Origin: Cohnella candidum
GTDB taxonomy: Bacteria > Bacillota > Bacilli > Paenibacillales > Paenibacillaceae
Direction of reading: 5' to 3'
DNA length: 64,000 bases
Assembly: GCF_003713065.1 (NCBI RefSeq)
Contig: NZ_CP033433.1
Span: 2,391,001-2,455,000, forward strand
In this document: one piece after another, positions 15,702 through 25,400 of the stretch
Layout: each line of letters begins with the position of its first letter
How positions within the stretch are numbered: the stretch's first letter is position 1
Position numbers and translations under genes: made by a program
Notes under the pieces: model-generated
The model's database searches: none
Told to the model about the DNA's origin: nothing
The model's input: the letters and a program-made list of their open reading frames with translations, nothing else

Positions 15702-18258
15702 CTTGCTTCTCTCCTTTCCATGCCGCGTCCGGAATCCGGAAAACAAACGACGTTCCCCGTCCCCTCCGCGTACTGATCTCGATGCGTCCACCCAACTGAT
15801 CGAGTTCGTCCTTGACGACCGACAGCCCGACGCCTCTTCCGCTCCATTCGCTGATTTGGCGGGACGTGGACAATCGTTCTTCGAAAATGAGCTGCAGCGC
15901 CTCTTCGTCCGACATGCCGGTCGTGTCCATCCCCTGGTTCGCGGCTTTGGCTCTTAGCGCTTCGGGATCGATTCCCCGGCCGTCGTCTTCGAACACGATG
16001 CGAACCTCGTCTTCGGCACGTTCGACCGCGAAGGACACGGTGCCGTACTCGTCTTTTCCGTTGTCCAGCCTCTCATCGGGCGGTTCGATTCCATGCACGA
16101 CCGCGTTGCGAACGACATGCACGAACGAACGGGCGAACCCGTACAGTCGGTCGGGGTCGACCGGTACGTCCCCGCCGCGAAGCACGACCGGATGGAGCAG
16201 CACGCCGGTGCGTTCCGCCAGTTCCGTCAAATAAGCCGCGTATGGCCGGAATAAGGAGCCGGCAGGCCGGTAGCGCCAGGTGTGGAATTCCTCCAGCCAG
16301 GTGCGGTCCTCTTGTGCTGCCAGCGTACGTTCGAGCACGGACTCGATTTGGCTCCATTGCGATTTGTTCAGCTTGATGCCTTCTTCCGTCAGCAGGGAAT
16401 CGTAGGAAGCGCCTAATATGGAGCGGAGTTGCTGGATATCTGCTTCCAGCCAATTGGCCATCGACTGGTCCCGCAAGTAGGTCGTCAAGCGATCTGTCAT
16501 GAGCGAGGGATCGTTCATGCGATCCTGCAGGCCGGATTCCAACTCATGCAGGTACGGCACGATGTGCTGGAATTGCAGGAAAGCGAAACTACCCTTGAAT
16601 GTATGGATTAATCGGTAGATCGAAGCCGCTTTGCTCTGAGCCGTTTCGTCCGAGGCGAGCAGTTCCCACATTTCCGTCGTATGGAAGCTTTCGAAATCCC
16701 GAAGCACGCTCGACAAATCCTCCGGGTGCGTGACGACTTGGACGACCATTTTCAAAATACGCCGTTCTTGCTGCATGAGATCCTCTAGTTGTCTCGTCTC
16801 CGTCATATCCGTGAGGATCGCCATGATGGACGTGCCCGTTGCGAAATCCTCTTGAATGCCGGAAGGGCCTTGGAGCGGAACGAATTCGATTTTGGCGGTC
16901 CGTTTGCCGATCCTGACCTCCTCCGGCAGCAGGGAGAAAATCATCTCTTTCGCGAGAGGCGTCTCTTCGGCGTGATAGTCGGTCAAGATGGACCGGATCA
17001 ATTGGTTCTCTTCCGGGTCGTCCGGATACAGCAGGTCGGGCAGCGAACGGCCCGCCGGTTCGAAGCCGAACAGCCGAACGCACTCCGCGCTGAATTCGTC
17101 GTTCACCGTGAGATCCGGGCCGAAAGAAAGGAATCCTTGCCGGGCATGGTCGAGCAAGTTCCGGATTTCGGCCGTTCTCCGCTCTACCGTTTGCTCGAGC
17201 AGTCGGTTCCATTGGATGATCTGCTGGAAGGCTTGGACGATGGCAGCCTCGGCCTCTAACACGTGTTTCGGGATTTCCTCGATCTGCTTGCCCGCGGCCA
17301 CTTCTTGCAGCGATTGCGTGAATTGGCGGAGAGGCAGCACGATCCTCCGACGCAGCAAATACATGACCAGAATGACGAGAGCCGCCAGGATGCCGATCAA
17401 GTAAAGCATCAACGTTTTCTGGTCGTCAGCCGCTTGCGTTGCCGACACGGAAGGACTCTGCGTGTGGAGGACGCCTACGTTTTGTCCGGACATATCCAGG
17501 AGTGACGCCGCATACCGGTTGATGTACGTGCCTTCGCTCCGGTCCATTTGGAAGTTGTGGCTATTGTTGTCGCGCAATTGGGCGAGAAGCGGCTGCAATT
17601 GGTCTTGGTCGTAACCGCCTGGCGTAGACAGGTACTGCCCCGCGTCCGTGAGAATGGCGATATCCGTCTGCAGCATCGAGGACAGAGACTTCAGCAGGTC
17701 CCCGGTCAGCAGTCGGCCCGTGATCAGCATGCCTTGCGGCGGCTGCTTGCCTTCTTCGTCCGTGACAGGCGAAACCGCGACAGCTGCGAGGCCTCGGGAA
17801 GTATTGAGAATGCCGAAAAACTTCCCTTCCTTGGCGATACGCTCAAGGATCACGGGATATTTTACTTGCGTCGTCAGTTCCTTGACGTCGCCGGCTTGTA
17901 CGAGGATATTGCCTTTCAGATCCGCCTCTGCCGCGAAGTCGATCTCCTGCACGATTTTCGGCATGTCACCTATGTTGTCCTGAAGCCACTGCGTGTCCCG
18001 CTTCCGAATCGCCTCAAGGTTGTCCGCCCAGTAAGCATTCGTGACCGTAATGCCGAGAATGGATTCCCCGAGGTTTTCGATGGCTTTCGCGGCGGATCGG
18101 CTCGTCGCCTCAGCTTTCTCTTGCTCCATCCGTTTCATGTGATCGAAGCTGTTGAAGTAAAAGAAGACTTGGAACGCCATCACGGGCAAAACGACGAGCA
18201 GCAAGATCCAGATCAACAGCTCGGCCATAAAGCTTCTGCGCTTGCGGGTATGGGACAT
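15691..18258 (-). CDS. Membrane CheA-like histidine kinase with CHASE4, PAS-like and Hpt domains
   Basis: 855 residues. A transmembrane helix at 13-33 is followed by an extracellular CHASE4-type sensor (about 40-280), a second helix at 283-303, a HAMP-like stretch to 360 and a PAS-like segment at 365-485. An Hpt domain follows with phosphorylatable His552 (IHTFKGSFAF), then a HATPase domain with N box HVVRNAVVHGIEP (714-726), G box DDGRGID (758-764) and GRGVGLSVV (807-815). The order Hpt then HATPase and the N-box sequence are CheA-like, but there is no CheW-like P5 domain, so the protein senses directly and not through receptors. The ATG at 18258 is preceded by GGAGG inside a perfect GGAGGCCTCC palindrome. 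It starts the CheA-CheX-CheY transcript. Confidence 0.9.
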   Translation of the reverse strand: MSHTRKRRSFMAELLIWILLLVVLPVMAFQVFFYFNSFDHMKRMEQEKAEATSRSAAKAIENLGESILGITVTNAYWADNLEAIRKRDTQWLQDNIGDMPKIVQEIDFAAEADLKGNILVQAGDVKELTTQVKYPVILERIAKEGKFFGILNTSRGLAAVAVSPVTDEEGKQPPQGMLITGRLLTGDLLKSLSSMLQTDIAILTDAGQYLSTPGGYDQDQLQPLLAQLRDNNSHNFQMDRSEGTYINRYAASLLDMSGQNVGVLHTQSPSVSATQAADDQKTLMLYLIGILAALVILVMYLLRRRIVLPLRQFTQSLQEVAAGKQIEEIPKHVLEAEAAIVQAFQQIIQWNRLLEQTVERRTAEIRNLLDHARQGFLSFGPDLTVNDEFSAECVRLFGFEPAGRSLPDLLYPDDPEENQLIRSILTDYHAEETPLAKEMIFSLLPEEVRIGKRTAKIEFVPLQGPSGIQEDFATGTSIMAILTDMTETRQLEDLMQQERRILKMVVQVVTHPEDLSSVLRDFESFHTTEMWELLASDETAQSKAASIYRLIHTFKGSFAFLQFQHIVPYLHELESGLQDRMNDPSLMTDRLTTYLRDQSMANWLEADIQQLRSILGASYDSLLTEEGIKLNKSQWSQIESVLERTLAAQEDRTWLEEFHTWRYRPAGSLFRPYAAYLTELAERTGVLLHPVVLRGGDVPVDPDRLYGFARSFVHVVRNAVVHGIEPPDERLDNGKDEYGTVSFAVERAEDEVRIVFEDDGRGIDPEALRAKAANQGMDTTGMSDEEALQLIFEERLSTSRQISEWSGRGVGLSVVKDELDQLGGRIEISTRRGRGTSFVFRIPDAAWKGEKQVGA

Positions 18259-18292
18259 GGAGGCCTCCAAAAGTGACAAGTTTTACCTGTCT

Positions 18293-18322
18293 ATTATCTC
18301 GCAGAGGGTAGGGTGCTGTCAC
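18293..18322 (-). promoter_or_regulatory. Promoter of the CheA-like kinase
   Basis: On the minus strand GTGACA (18317-18322) lies exactly 18 bases before GATAAT (18293-18298), 35 bases upstream of the ATG. The same hexamers at the same spacing occur before the FecR gene at 22256. Confidence 0.65.
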
Positions 18323-18334
18323 CAAAAATCGACA

Positions 18335-18370
18335 ATAAAAACCCCGTTCATCGCAGCGATGAACGGGGAT
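18335..18370 (-). terminator. Rho-independent terminator of FecR gene 1
   Basis: A perfect 12-bp stem CCCCGTTCATCG/CGATGAACGGGG with a 3-base loop (18342-18368), followed on the minus strand by TTTTTATTG, just after the stop at 18375. Confidence 0.9.
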
Positions 18371-18374
18371 TGAT

Positions 18375-21300
18375 TTAAGCCGATTCTCCAGACGGTCTCG
18401 TGAAGTATACGTCGTAAGACATCCTCTTGCCTTCCGCATCTTCTACAACGACCCTTACGCTTGCGATGTAAAAGGTACCCGGGTCCGGCAAGTTAATAAA
18501 CCAATCGTCGCCCACCTTGGATACTTCGCCGCTATCGCCATATACTCCGACAATAGAAGTATCTGCGTCAGCGGTGTTTACGTTTAACCGTACTCTCGTT
18601 GTGAGATTGCTTACGGATCCGCCATAGCCAAGTGGATTCGTTTCATCTGGTGTTGGACTTAAGCTATACGGCGTTTCGTAGGTAACGTCCGTGACGGATA
18701 CACCTATCAGCTTTAAGCTGTCCGGGATATGATCAAAGTAAACCCAAAGAACGTGATTCCGGTAGTCATTGCGGATCGGATCGTAGTACTCCAAGAACAC
18801 GGTCTTTACGTTTTGGCCTTGAGAATCGATTGTGTACGCGCCATCGCCATCATACGTCAGGAAGGATTGTCCCATCGCATCGACCTGCATATCGGCGTAA
18901 TATACATCATCGAAGCTTAATTGGATGGAGTCGGTATCACCTGCGAAAATAGCAAATGTGTCCTCTTCCGTCGGGATGACGGAACCCTCGTCACCCCACA
19001 TGAGATTGTTCCATGCTAATGCCGGGATCGAGTACGATTCGGGAATGGACCCTCGAACGATAACAAGATCCGTATACTCGCTGACCGAATGCGGATCGTC
19101 CGGTACGTACAGCTGGAACCTGTTGAATCCGGGAACGAGCGAATGGATTTTGAAGGAAGTATGCTCAGCATCGAACTGAGCTAATTCATCTCCACTGCCG
19201 CCTGCCCCTTCATACAAATATCCTTCCGCGCCTTCATTTTCGAGATAGACGTTCAGGGTAACCGAATCTTCGTCTTCGGGAACGAAAATCACATATCTCT
19301 TTGGTTCATCCGCAACGATGGAATCTTCAAGTCTGACCCATCTCGCGGAATAGCCATCTTCATAAGAGTAGCCCCAATCCGCTACGCCTTCCGGATTGTC
19401 TGCCCTATAAATCGTTAAATGGTAAGTATGGTGATAGTACCCGCTAGGATCCTCTACATTGATTTTCACGAAGTTGTAGCCATAATCCAACGTCAGCGGA
19501 CCGCAGCCGGACTCGGATAACGGGTAACACGACTCGTCGTTTTCGTCCGTAATCTCGACAAAATAACTTCCGTCTACAGGATCAACGAATTCGAATCCTA
19601 CCGATCCGACTGCGGCATCTACCTCTAAGTAATGCCCGTCGATAAGTTCGAATGGCGGAGCGTCTCCATTACCGCCATCTCGAATGTTAAACGGAGTGGC
19701 GCTTAAATTCGGAACCTTGCTTGTTCCGTTAATGAACCACAACTCGATATTGTAGTCATTGACTTGCAGGTCATCCGAATCCAAAACTTTAAGGAAATAC
19801 TGATTATCCCCATTTACGACTGCCGATTCAGGCACTTCCATTTCGCCTTCTGCGCTGCTTACGGCAATCGTGTGATGGTCTGCATCCTCAAGAACGGCAT
19901 GGTCAGCACCGGCTTCGGAATCGAAATCGAGTTTCATTCGGAATCCAGCGGACCCAGACGCCGCATCCGCAACGTATCTGTCCCAACCACTACTGCTGAA
20001 ACCAGTATTGCGGAATGGAAGTTCCGTGCCCGATCCGTCCAGAACTTGCCACGAAAGCAGGCCGTCAGGAAGCTCACGATGGATATGCATTTGATAAATT
20101 ACGGTTTGATGTAAAGAATTGAGTGTCTTGACGACGACATCGAAATCGCCATAACGTTCAATCTCGACGCTATTGGCTGTGAGACTTTCTTCTTCGCCGT
20201 TTACCTCTACCGACAGGATTTCTGAACCTTCCGCAGGAGTCGCTTCGAATTTAAATCTATGAATTTGTTTGTCCATAGGGCCGATGTTATATTCCGTTTC
20301 GGTCGGATTAAATCCGAAATCGTAAGGTTCATATCCTTCGGTTCGAATTTTCATTCCGAAATCTTGCAGCCCGGGCGTTACGGTCCGGCGAAGTACCAGA
20401 CGATAGAGCTGGGTATGACTTTGGTCGAACGAGGTTACTTGAACGTTGACCACCGTATCGCCCGTCTCGTTCAAAGTCACATGGTACCCATCCGACTGTC
20501 CGGTGACTCCCGTATTGTCACTTTTGTAAAGACTAATAAAAGCTGAGTATGTCCAATCTCTCGCCGGTTGGGCACTGACCACAACCTCCGACGCAGTAGC
20601 CGGAACGGCAGCCGTATAAGTTAATGTGGTGACATCGTAATCGGCGTTGCTGCCGTTCACTTTCACACTCGTTAAAGAATAAACCTTGCCATAGCCCTCC
20701 GGTATTCTAACTACGTTAATCGTGAAGGGTCCCGTTACGATCCCGCTGGACGACTTCACTTTAAACAGGAGTTGGGATTCTCCCAACGGCAAGGTCAGCG
20801 GTATGGAAGTACCATAAGCGTATTCCGCTCCGCCAAATACGATTTTGGAAGAATATTCGGTTGGATAAACCGTTAAAGACGCAATGGTAAGCGCTTCTGG
20901 GAGGTATGCCTTCCAAATCGTCTGGCTCTGGTTTTGCGGAAAGGTCGCGTAGTACTTGCCCGAATTGTTTATGCTGGCGTAGCCGGCAAACGAAGAATTG
21001 GTGATCGGTGTACTTGGAGTCGTACTCGTAGAAGCCGACGGCGTTGGCGCAGGGCTTGAGGCAGCAGCTGCCGCCGCTGCGTCTTTAGCAAAACGTGCTT
21101 TCTCCGCCTCCGACAATTTCTTCTCGTATTCTTCTTGAGCTTTCTTCTTTCTTTCTTCCTCTGCTTTGCGGTTCGCCTCTTCTTTGGCTTTCCGCTCCGC
21201 TTCCAGCTTCTTGGTCAGCTCTTCGTTTTTCTTGCGCTCTTCTTCCTGTTTTTGCTTTTGGATCTCGGCTTGCTTTTGGGCTTCCTCGTTCTTGCGGCGT

Positions 21301-22256
21301 TGATCCTCTTGCTTTTTCTTTTCCTCATCGCTGAGGATCTGGTCCTTCTTGCTGAGATCGATCTTTACACCCGTCTGGGCTTGAGCTTCGGATACCAATT
21401 GATTAACCCGATCTTGCGAAATTTGTCCGCTCTTAACAGCGTTGTCGACGATTGCGCCAAGGAGGTTCTCCACGTTCGTTTTCTTGCGGTTGAGGTCAGC
21501 AGTATTCTGCTGTTCCGTACCTTCAAAATACTGATCCAGCTTTTGCTGGTTTTCTTTGACGATATCACCGGATGCAGAGACAATCGCCTCTACGATGGAT
21601 TTATCGCTTTGCTGCATCAGCAATTCAAGGTCAACTGGAGCGATCGTGACCTCGCCTTGCTTCTGTTCACCTTGTGTGATTAATGCGTTATCACCGGGTT
21701 TCACGTCTTGAGCTTCCGAATTGCCCGTCGCCTGCGTGTGCACAACACCTGCGGCTACCGTGAGTTTCGTGGCCCCTGTGCTAGGATCGACGGAAACAAG
21801 AAGGTGCGTTCCACGAACACCCATTACGGCCGTCGGAGTTTCAAGTGTAAACTCGTCGTTCTTGGAAGCGATGGATTTAACGTCTACCCATGCCGTTCCG
21901 TTAAACATACTGACCTTGGTCCGCGTACCATTACGGTCGGACAATTTAGAAAACGTTAAAGTCGTATTCGCCGAAACGGACATTTTGTCGTCTTCGGATG
22001 TGCCGTTAGAGAATTGAAGAATCGCGGTACTGTTGGCAGACGTCGTCACAACGTCCCCTTCATTCAGGCTCATTTTCGAGAACGCTTTGAATTGCTTCGA
22101 GCCTCCCGCCTTCTTCACCTGAACGGTTCCCGTCATGAACTTGATGACGGCAACTCGCGATGTCGCTGCATGAGCAGTCTGGGCGGACAAATTGAATAGT
22201 GGTAGTAATGCGATTAAAAACGCCAAAAGCGGTAAAAACCCTTTGCGAAATTTCAT
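18375..22256 (-). CDS. FecR-domain secreted surface protein 1, coiled coil plus cadherin-like beta-sandwich tail
   Basis: 1293 residues. A signal peptide (1-30, ending TAHA) is followed by a FecR-like domain (about 33-195, with the conserved GVRGTHLLV), a helical segment (208-300, IVEAIVSASGDIVKENQQKL and VENLLGAIVDNAVKSG), a Lys/Glu/Gln-rich coiled coil (305-392), and an Ala/Ser/Pro/Thr linker to 420. A long tail of beta-sandwich repeats of the cadherin-like type then runs to the end. No LPXTG, SLH domain, lipobox or C-terminal membrane helix is seen, so attachment to the wall is unknown. The ATG at 22256 follows AGGGAGAG; the frame upstream of it is not signal-like. It is one of four paralogues here. 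The role is unknown; FecR proteins relay surface signals in Gram-negatives. Confidence 0.85.
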   Translation of the reverse strand: MKFRKGFLPLLAFLIALLPLFNLSAQTAHAATSRVAVIKFMTGTVQVKKAGGSKQFKAFSKMSLNEGDVVTTSANSTAILQFSNGTSEDDKMSVSANTTLTFSKLSDRNGTRTKVSMFNGTAWVDVKSIASKNDEFTLETPTAVMGVRGTHLLVSVDPSTGATKLTVAAGVVHTQATGNSEAQDVKPGDNALITQGEQKQGEVTIAPVDLELLMQQSDKSIVEAIVSASGDIVKENQQKLDQYFEGTEQQNTADLNRKKTNVENLLGAIVDNAVKSGQISQDRVNQLVSEAQAQTGVKIDLSKKDQILSDEEKKKQEDQRRKNEEAQKQAEIQKQKQEEERKKNEELTKKLEAERKAKEEANRKAEEERKKKAQEEYEKKLSEAEKARFAKDAAAAAAASSPAPTPSASTSTTPSTPITNSSFAGYASINNSGKYYATFPQNQSQTIWKAYLPEALTIASLTVYPTEYSSKIVFGGAEYAYGTSIPLTLPLGESQLLFKVKSSSGIVTGPFTINVVRIPEGYGKVYSLTSVKVNGSNADYDVTTLTYTAAVPATASEVVVSAQPARDWTYSAFISLYKSDNTGVTGQSDGYHVTLNETGDTVVNVQVTSFDQSHTQLYRLVLRRTVTPGLQDFGMKIRTEGYEPYDFGFNPTETEYNIGPMDKQIHRFKFEATPAEGSEILSVEVNGEEESLTANSVEIERYGDFDVVVKTLNSLHQTVIYQMHIHRELPDGLLSWQVLDGSGTELPFRNTGFSSSGWDRYVADAASGSAGFRMKLDFDSEAGADHAVLEDADHHTIAVSSAEGEMEVPESAVVNGDNQYFLKVLDSDDLQVNDYNIELWFINGTSKVPNLSATPFNIRDGGNGDAPPFELIDGHYLEVDAAVGSVGFEFVDPVDGSYFVEITDENDESCYPLSESGCGPLTLDYGYNFVKINVEDPSGYYHHTYHLTIYRADNPEGVADWGYSYEDGYSARWVRLEDSIVADEPKRYVIFVPEDEDSVTLNVYLENEGAEGYLYEGAGGSGDELAQFDAEHTSFKIHSLVPGFNRFQLYVPDDPHSVSEYTDLVIVRGSIPESYSIPALAWNNLMWGDEGSVIPTEEDTFAIFAGDTDSIQLSFDDVYYADMQVDAMGQSFLTYDGDGAYTIDSQGQNVKTVFLEYYDPIRNDYRNHVLWVYFDHIPDSLKLIGVSVTDVTYETPYSLSPTPDETNPLGYGGSVSNLTTRVRLNVNTADADTSIVGVYGDSGEVSKVGDDWFINLPDPGTFYIASVRVVVEDAEGKRMSYDVYFTRPSGESA

Positions 22257-22340
22257 GTGCGTCTCTCCCTTATGTATGATTCCTGTCGATATATGGCGAA
22301 TTCCGGCAAAAATATTGGTTATTATAGGCATCTCACTCGT

Positions 22341-22370
22341 ATTATCGCTTATCCGCCCGATTTTTGTCAC
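22341..22370 (-). promoter_or_regulatory. Promoter of FecR gene 1
   Basis: Minus-strand GTGACA (22365-22370), an 18-base spacer and GATAAT (22341-22346), identical in hexamers and spacing to the kinase promoter at 18293-18322. A TATAAT at 22321-22326 is an alternative -10 box without a good -35. Confidence 0.6.
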
Positions 22371-22385
22371 CTGTTTTCTTGGGAT

Positions 22386-22435
22386 AAAAAAGGCAGCTTA
22401 CACCCTAGGTGACGAGTGCAAGCTGCCTCAAAAAA
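22386..22435 (-). terminator. Rho-independent terminator of FecR gene 2
   Basis: GGCAGCTT (22392-22399) pairs with AAGCTGCC (22420-22427), the stem continuing inward through CAC/GTG. On the minus strand it is followed by TTTTTT, starting a few bases after the stop at 22442. Confidence 0.85.
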
Positions 22436-22441
22436 GAACCG

Positions 22442-25400
22442 TTAATGACCGATCTGAAGGTCGAGTTGATACGTGTGGGAAACACCGGAAGTGTCGACAA
22501 TCGTGATCGTAAAATGGTTCAATCCCGCGTCGACCATGTTGGCTGCTACGTATATGTCGCCATGTGACTCCGTTATCGGGCTCTTCGAACCGTTTTGTAC
22601 GGTTATGGAGGCAATGCCGTAATTCGTAACAGGCTTAATGGTGAACCCGAAAATATCGAACAGTTTCAGCACCGTAGCTCTATGGATATTGTCGGAACCA
22701 GCGATGGATTGCGTAAGGAACAGCGGCAGGTTCTTGAAATTTATAGACATTTCAAACCGAGAGAGCGTGATTGGAGTATCCAAAGTCCACTTTGCATACA
22801 GAACCATATTCCCCGTAACGGCCGTGTTAAAGTCGAACCCTATCGTCAAATCACTGTCGGTGTACCAGCCTACGAACAAGTATCCCGATTTCGTTGGTGC
22901 GGTCGGAAGCAGGACCTGTTCGCCGTAGTTGACCGACTGGCTATTGATCGATGATCCGCCATAAGTGACGAACGTGACCGTGTAGGTTTCCGGTATCCAC
23001 TTCGCATACAACGTGATACTTGATGTGATACCGGAATTGAAATCGAAAGTCGTCGATAAGGTGTCGTTCGAATACCAGCCGGCAAAAGAGTAACCCGTTT
23101 TCGACGGAGCAACCGGTTCGGAAACCTTCGCAGAATAATTTACGTTCTGGCTGCTGACGGACGTGCCGCCGTTGCTATTAAAGGTAACCGTATAACCGTT
23201 TGTAGCCCATTTTGCGTATAGCGTCACATTTTGGGTCAGGGTCAGCGTGTCATTTGCGGTGTAATTGACTCCATTTCCATAAGGCGACGTATTCCATCCA
23301 GCGAACGTGGAACCCGTTTTCGTGAGATTTCCAGTGTTACCTGCAATCGTCACGGTCGTATTCGCATTTTGAGTAACCGAAGAAGGTACGCTTCCGCTAT
23401 CGTTGCCATTACCGTCATAGGTTACCGTGTAGCTGTTGATCGACCATTGGGCGTACAGGGTGACGTCAGCAGAGAGCGTGAATGTTGCCCCTGGGGCATA
23501 AGACGTTCCGCTTCCGTCTGTTTTCGTGTTCCAACCGGCAAAAGAATATCCGGACTTGGTCAGATTGCCCGAGTTGCCGGCTACCGTAACAGTTGAACCA
23601 TCATCTTGGTTGACACTTACCGGAACAGAGCCGTTGGTATAACCGTTTCCGTTATACGTCACCATGTAGGCGTTGATCGCAAACGTTGCTGTCACGTCGA
23701 TATCAGCCGTTACGTTGGTGTCCGTACGCGCTGCCGTCGTAACGCCGTCGCTCCACTTCACGAAGTGGTAACCCGGTTTCGGCATCGCTGTTACCGTCGT
23801 TCCATTCGAGCCGTTGTTTACGGTTTGCGGAGTATCACCGTCAATCGAGCCATTCGTACCGGCCGTGTATTTCAGCGTGTACGTGTTGATCGCGAACGTT
23901 GCCGTCACGACGATATCAGCCGTTACGTTGGTATCCGTACGCGCTGCCGTTATAACGCCGTCGCTCCACTTCACGAAGTGGTAACCTGCATCCGGCACTG
24001 CCGTGACCGTCGTACCTTCAGATCTACTTTCCACGGTTTGCGAAGCAACTCCGCTAATCAAACCATTCGTGCCAGCCGTGTATTTCAGCGTGTACGTGTT
24101 GATCGCGAACGTTGCCGTCACGTCGATATCAGCCGTTACGTTGGTATCCGTACGCGCTGCCGTTGTAACGCCGTCGCTCCACTTCACGAAGTGGTAACCT
24201 GCATCCGGTACTGCCGTGACCGTCGTGCCATTCGAGCCATTGTCCACGGTTTGTGAAGCAACTCCGTTAATCAAACCATTCGTGCCAGCCGTGTAATTCA
24301 GCTTGTATGTGTTGATTGCGAACGTCGCTGTGACGTCGATGTCACCCGTTACGCTCGTATCTGTACGTGCTGCCGTCGTAACGTCGTCGCTCCACTTCAC
24401 GAAGTGGTAGCCTGCATCCGGTACTGCCGTGACCGTCGTACCATCAGACCCACTTTCCACGGTTTGCGATATGTCACCGGTTATCTTCCCATTCGCTCCA
24501 GCTTGGTAGTTTAGTGTGTAAATAAGAGTCCGATTTAAGCTAAGAGAATAGGTATTCTTAACAGTCGCATCCGCCCCTTTGACAGTAACCGTTCCCGTAA
24601 AGGTAGACTGTCCGGCAGAAAGCGGATAATTGAAACGCTCCCCATACCCTTTCTCTTCGCCGTTCCAGAGGATCTTGTCAGACGGATCGCGCGTATAGAA
24701 CTCGAGAGCTGCGCTCGTTGCATCCGGCGCAACCGAAGCGGTGAAGCTATTGTTGGCACTCGTCGCAGTAGAATCATTCACCCGCACTCCGAGCAAATCT
24801 GCCGAACCATCATCCGCCGCAGATTTCCAAATCTTAAAGGTATAACTCTTTAATACGGTCGGCTCGGGGTCTGCCGCAACCAGGTAGAACGGTTGAATCG
24901 AAGCGACTAATCGTTTGTTGAACTGCGAACTTCCGACCTTCGGAACCAGACTAACGACGACCTCGTTGTATTGGTCTCCCAATGAAACATTGAACGATTG
25001 ACCTCCGTCATAATCGCCTATGAAAGATCCGTTTACTGTAACCCGTATCTTCATATTACTAGCATCTTCAGCACTGCCGAATGCCATCGTTACGCTATTT
25101 GTACCGCTCGTCACCGGCGGCACGACATAACTGAGTTTCGACGGATCAAATTGGATACCGAGGTTGCTCGGCAATGTAACCGAACTAATCGCGTCATCTC
25201 GATGTACCGTTAAAGAGTATGTTTTCGTGTTTCCATTCTCTGCAGTCACTTGGATCGCCACAGTCGTATCCGTTCCGGGGGATCCAAGACTGATATTCGA
25301 TGCCGACCCGCTTCCGCTGGCAATTCCGTTTACCTTAACCGTTGCCTTCCCGGAATCGGACACGGTTGGGGTGATTTGCAAGCTTTGAACGGACTTCAGT

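Noticed and set aside
23671-24520. CRISPR or satellite DNA
   Set aside because: The repeats are in frame within a protein of the InlB-repeat type.
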